Shown here piece by piece: positions 7,581 to 9,596 of a stretch of DNA of 9,596 nucleotides. The notes beneath the pieces are model-generated. The model worked only from the letters and a program-made list of their open reading frames with translations, was not told the DNA's origin and did not search any database. The translations under genes and the position numbers were made by a program. Position 1 is the stretch's first letter, and each line of letters starts with the position of its first letter. This DNA is from QHWT01 sp046726015 (GTDB lineage Bacteria; Acidobacteriota; Vicinamibacteria; Vicinamibacterales; 2-12-FULL-66-21), in assembly GCA_046726015.1 (NCBI GenBank), contig JBKOZS010000186.1, positions 1 through 9,596 on the forward strand, in the 5' to 3' direction.

Positions 7581-8438
7581 ATGGCAACACATACGTTGAA
7601 TGCGGCACTCAGCGGTACGTTCGAGCTCGGCGGGGAGCTGCCGGTCCATCGACTTGGATTCGGCGCGATGCGCGTGACAGGCAAGGGTGTCTGGGGACCT
7701 CCGGAGGATCGGCGTGAAGCAATCGCGGTCCTGCGACGGACGGCCGATCTGAACGTCAACCTGATCGACACGGCAAATTCTTACGGCCCAAACGTCAGCG
7801 AACAGCTGATCGCTGAGGCGCTCTATCCGTACCCCGAGGGTCTCGTGATTGCGACGAAAGGAGGGCTGGAACGACCGGGGCCCGACGCGTGGGAGCCGAA
7901 CGGCCGCCCGGAACACCTGGCCGGGGAACTCGATGGCAGCCTGCGCCGGCTGCGCGTGGAACGCATCGACCTGTACCAGTTGCACCGCATTGATCCGAAG
8001 GTTCCCGAGGAGGATCAGTTCGGATTTCTCCAACGCGTGCAACAGGAAGGCAAGGTACGTCTGCTCGGTCTGTCTGAGGTGACGGTCGAGCAACTCGAAC
8101 GCGCACGCGGATATTTCGACGTCGTCTCGGTCCAAAACCGCTACAACCTGGTCGATCGGGAATGGGAAGGCGTGCTCGACTACTGCACGACCGAGGGCAT
8201 TGCGTTCATCCCGTGGTATCCGTTGCTGGTGGGCAAGATCGGCGGGTCGAAGACGATGCTCAATCGGATCGCGCAGCGGCTCGACGCGACCCCGTCACAG
8301 GTCGCGCTGGTGTGGCTGCTGAAACGCTCGCCGGTGATGCTGCCGATCCCCGGCACATCGCGCGTGGCCCACCTCGAAGAGAACGTCGCTGCGGCGTCAA
8401 TCGAGCTTTCCGAGGAGGATTTCAAGGCGCTCGCGTGA
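7581..8438 (+). CDS. Aldo/keto reductase, PdxI/YdbC-like
   Basis: A 285-aa NADPH-dependent oxidoreductase of the aldo/keto reductase superfamily, single (beta/alpha)8 barrel, cytoplasmic with no signal peptide. The catalytic tetrad is complete: D63 and Y68 (LIDTANSYGP), K93 (VIATKGG) and H135 (LYQLHRID). The cofactor-binding end LPIPGTSRVAHLEEN is typical. By recall, it resembles E. coli YdbC (PdxI, pyridoxal reductase) in the N-terminal GVWGPPEDR and EALYPYPEGL segments and in the IPGTS..AHL..N end, so reduction of pyridoxal or another aldehyde is plausible. Many homologues are annotated only as generic oxidoreductases, so the substrate is not certain. No strong ribosome-binding site precedes the ATG at 7581. 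The gap to the serine hydrolase gene is 104 nt and holds a small inverted repeat, suggesting a separate transcript. Confidence 0.94.
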   Translation: MATHTLNAALSGTFELGGELPVHRLGFGAMRVTGKGVWGPPEDRREAIAVLRRTADLNVNLIDTANSYGPNVSEQLIAEALYPYPEGLVIATKGGLERPGPDAWEPNGRPEHLAGELDGSLRRLRVERIDLYQLHRIDPKVPEEDQFGFLQRVQQEGKVRLLGLSEVTVEQLERARGYFDVVSVQNRYNLVDREWEGVLDYCTTEGIAFIPWYPLLVGKIGGSKTMLNRIAQRLDATPSQVALVWLLKRSPVMLPIPGTSRVAHLEENVAAASIELSEEDFKALA

Positions 8439-8488
8439 ACGAATGCCGAAATTCTGTGTTACGCTTCAAACCAGCACGCTCATTCTCG

Positions 8489-8494
8489 AAGGAG
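8489..8494 (+). promoter_or_regulatory. Strong Shine-Dalgarno site of the SWIB gene
   Basis: AAGGAG followed by 5 nt (ACGAG) and ATG at 8500. It sets the start of the SWIB protein; an in-frame ATG at 8443 would add 19 residues (MPKFCVTLQ...) unlike the family's basic N-terminus and lies upstream of this site. Confidence 0.8.
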
Positions 8495-8499
8495 ACGAG

Positions 8500-8787
8500 A
8501 TGGCCAAGAAGTCGACCGCGAAGAAGGCCGCACGCAAGCCGAACGCCGCATTCATGAAGCCGATGACGCCGAGCTCCTCGCTCGCCGAGGTCGTTGGCAC
8601 CAAGCCGATTCCGCGGACCGAGGTCACGAAGAAGCTCTGGGCCTACATCAAGAAGAACGGCCTGCAGGACAAGAAGAACAAGCGGATGATCAAGGCCGAC
8701 GATGCTTTGAAGCCGGTGTTCGGCGGCAAGGCGCAGGTCAACATGTTCGAGATGACCAAGCTGGTGAACAAGCACCTGAAGGCCTAG
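8500..8787 (+). CDS. SWIB/MDM2-domain protein with lysine-rich tail
   Basis: A 95-aa basic protein. Residues 1-13 are a Lys/Ala/Arg-rich tail (MAKKSTAKKAARK) like bacterial histone H1-like tails. The remainder is a SWIB domain: MTPSSSLAEVVGTKPIPRTEVTKKLWAYIKKNGLQD, then NKRMIKADDALKPVFGG and a helical end. SWIB domains are best known from eukaryotic SWI/SNF complexes and MDM2, but also occur as small proteins or topoisomerase fusions in Chlamydiae and as small free proteins in other bacteria. A nucleoid or DNA-associated role is inferred from the basic tail, not shown. All 20 lysine codons are AAG and all 5 asparagine codons are AAC, and the ribosome site is strong, which together suggest high expression. 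It lies 61 nt after the aldo/keto reductase gene and may be read through from it or have its own promoter. The gene ends 33 nt before the stop of the converging D-aminoacylase gene. Confidence 0.92.
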   Translation: MAKKSTAKKAARKPNAAFMKPMTPSSSLAEVVGTKPIPRTEVTKKLWAYIKKNGLQDKKNKRMIKADDALKPVFGGKAQVNMFEMTKLVNKHLKA

Positions 8788-8804
8788 CTGCTGCTGACGA
8801 AGAC

Positions 8805-8832
8805 GCCGGTCGCGCTTTTCTCAGCGATCGGC
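8805..8832. terminator. Possible hairpin between converging genes
   Basis: GCCGGTCGC (8805-8813) and GCGATCGGC (8824-8832) can pair over 9 positions with one G-T type mismatch, around a 10-nt loop containing TTTT. It sits where the SWIB and D-aminoacylase genes converge and overlaps the last codons of the latter. There is no T-run after the stem on the plus strand, so it is at best an atypical or rho-dependent end. Confidence 0.25.
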
Positions 8833-9596
8833 TCTGACGTCAGCGGCCGGCTCCGACTTTTTCCCCGGTCCGTAGAGCACGCGGCCGGGTCTCGCGTTCG
8901 TCATCTCTCCCTTCTCGAACACGATTCGTCCGTTGACGACGACGTGCGAGAAGCCCTCCGCGTATTGGTGGGGCTTCTCGTACGTGGCCAGGTCGCGCAC
9001 CCGCTCCGGATCGAAGATCGCGATGTCTGCCTTCATGCCTGGGCGCAACACACCTCGATCCGCCAGCCCGAGCCGCGCCGCCGGGAAGCCCGCCATCTTC
9101 CGGATCGCCTCCTCCAGTGTGAGGAGCTTCTTCTCGCGCACGTAGACGCCGAGCACGCGGGCGAACGTGCCGTAGCTGCGTGGGTGAGGATTGGCGCGCC
9201 CGAACATCGGCACTTCGCCGTCAGAGGCGATCATCGTCGCCGGATGGCGCAGGATGCGCTCGAGATCCTCCTCGCTCATCGCGTGAAAGATGCCCTGGCA
9301 GCCTCCCTGCTCGACGATCCACATCGTGGTCTCGGCGGCGTTCTCGATCGTTGGCTCGAGCCCGCGCTGATGCGTTAGGTCTGCGAGCGTCTTGCCGCCG
9401 AGTGACGGATCGAACCCACAGCTGGCAAACTGCACGTTCTTGGGATCGCCGCCGCCGCGTTCGTCGCGAATCATGGCGATGCCGTCGTTCTTCGCGCGCG
9501 CGCGCGATGCGGGATCGTTCAGCCGTTCGAGCGTCGCGTCGCGCCCTCCTTCGAGCACCCACGCGGGCAGGAGAGCGGCGGCGACCGACGTGCTCG
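8821..9596 (-). CDS. N-acyl-D-amino-acid deacylase (D-aminoacylase), C-terminal part
   Basis: The C-terminal ~258 residues of an amidohydrolase-superfamily enzyme that removes acyl groups from N-acyl-D-amino acids. The reading frame stays open to the right edge of the window, with LLPAWVLEGGRDATLERL typical of an internal part of the family, so the GTG at 9558 is not the true start and the N-terminal half with the first metal ligands lies outside. Visible family marks are MIASDGEVPMFG, whose Asp (codon at 9220-9222) fits the catalytic aspartate of D-aminoacylases, HPRSYGTFARVLG, the helix EEAIRKMAGFPAARLGL, and the C-terminal beta domain GVLRPGMKADIAIFDP ... VVVNGRIVFEKGEMTNARPGRVL. No signal peptide can be judged from this part. 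Related enzymes are often annotated also as dihydroorotase-like amidohydrolases, but the C-terminal marks favour D-aminoacylase. It converges with the SWIB gene, stops 33 nt apart. Confidence 0.92.
   Translation of the reverse strand, partial: STSVAAALLPAWVLEGGRDATLERLNDPASRARAKNDGIAMIRDERGGGDPKNVQFASCGFDPSLGGKTLADLTHQRGLEPTIENAAETTMWIVEQGGCQGIFHAMSEEDLERILRHPATMIASDGEVPMFGRANPHPRSYGTFARVLGVYVREKKLLTLEEAIRKMAGFPAARLGLADRGVLRPGMKADIAIFDPERVRDLATYEKPHQYAEGFSHVVVNGRIVFEKGEMTNARPGRVLYGPGKKSEPAADVRADR

Noticed and set aside
7308..8135. Minus-strand open frame (275 codons) spanning the serine hydrolase end and the aldo/keto reductase
   Set aside because: Antisense to two confident genes and crosses their intergenic gap; no motif.

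Overview
The window looks like a chromosomal segment of a high-GC, free-living Gram-negative bacterium. The gene content fits Acidobacteriota, perhaps a Vicinamibacteria-like member: a secreted tricorn-type S41 protease with Gly/Arg-rich inserts, a secreted M14 peptidase, a DinB-like protein, a small SWIB protein and a D-aminoacylase. This placement is an inference from family content and style; there is no rRNA or marker gene to confirm it. I see no phage, plasmid, insertion sequence, CRISPR, tRNA or rRNA feature.

Layout. The minus strand at 26-3481 encodes an exported tricorn-like protease (PD40 beta-propellers, PDZ, S41 catalytic domain). A 225-nt divergent gap follows, then the plus strand carries a DinB-superfamily protein (3707-4204). 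Related direct repeats with a CACGGA core flank this gene on both sides. Next comes a two-gene unit: an exported M14 zinc carboxypeptidase (4253-5896) whose stop codon overlaps the start of an exported beta-lactamase-family serine hydrolase (5896-7476). An aldo/keto reductase close to the pyridoxal reductase PdxI/YdbC type (7581-8438) and a lysine-rich SWIB-domain protein (8500-8787) follow. The C-terminal part of an N-acyl-D-amino-acid deacylase runs in from the right edge on the minus strand (8821-9596), converging on the SWIB gene.

How the genes may work together. Four of the seven proteins act on peptides or acylated amino acids: an oligopeptidase-like S41 protein, an M14 carboxypeptidase, a penicillin-binding-protein-like serine hydrolase and a D-aminoacylase. 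This suggests extracytoplasmic peptide breakdown with some handling of D-amino acids or cell-wall peptides. Only the M14/serine hydrolase pair is visibly coupled; the wider pathway is inference. The rest looks like ordinary chromosomal genes. No gap between genes exceeds 300 bases. I found no convincing undescribed multi-gene system; the most unusual signals are the flanking CACGGA repeats, the recurrent Gly/Arg-rich inserts in two unrelated peptidases, and the SWIB protein's histone-like basic tail.
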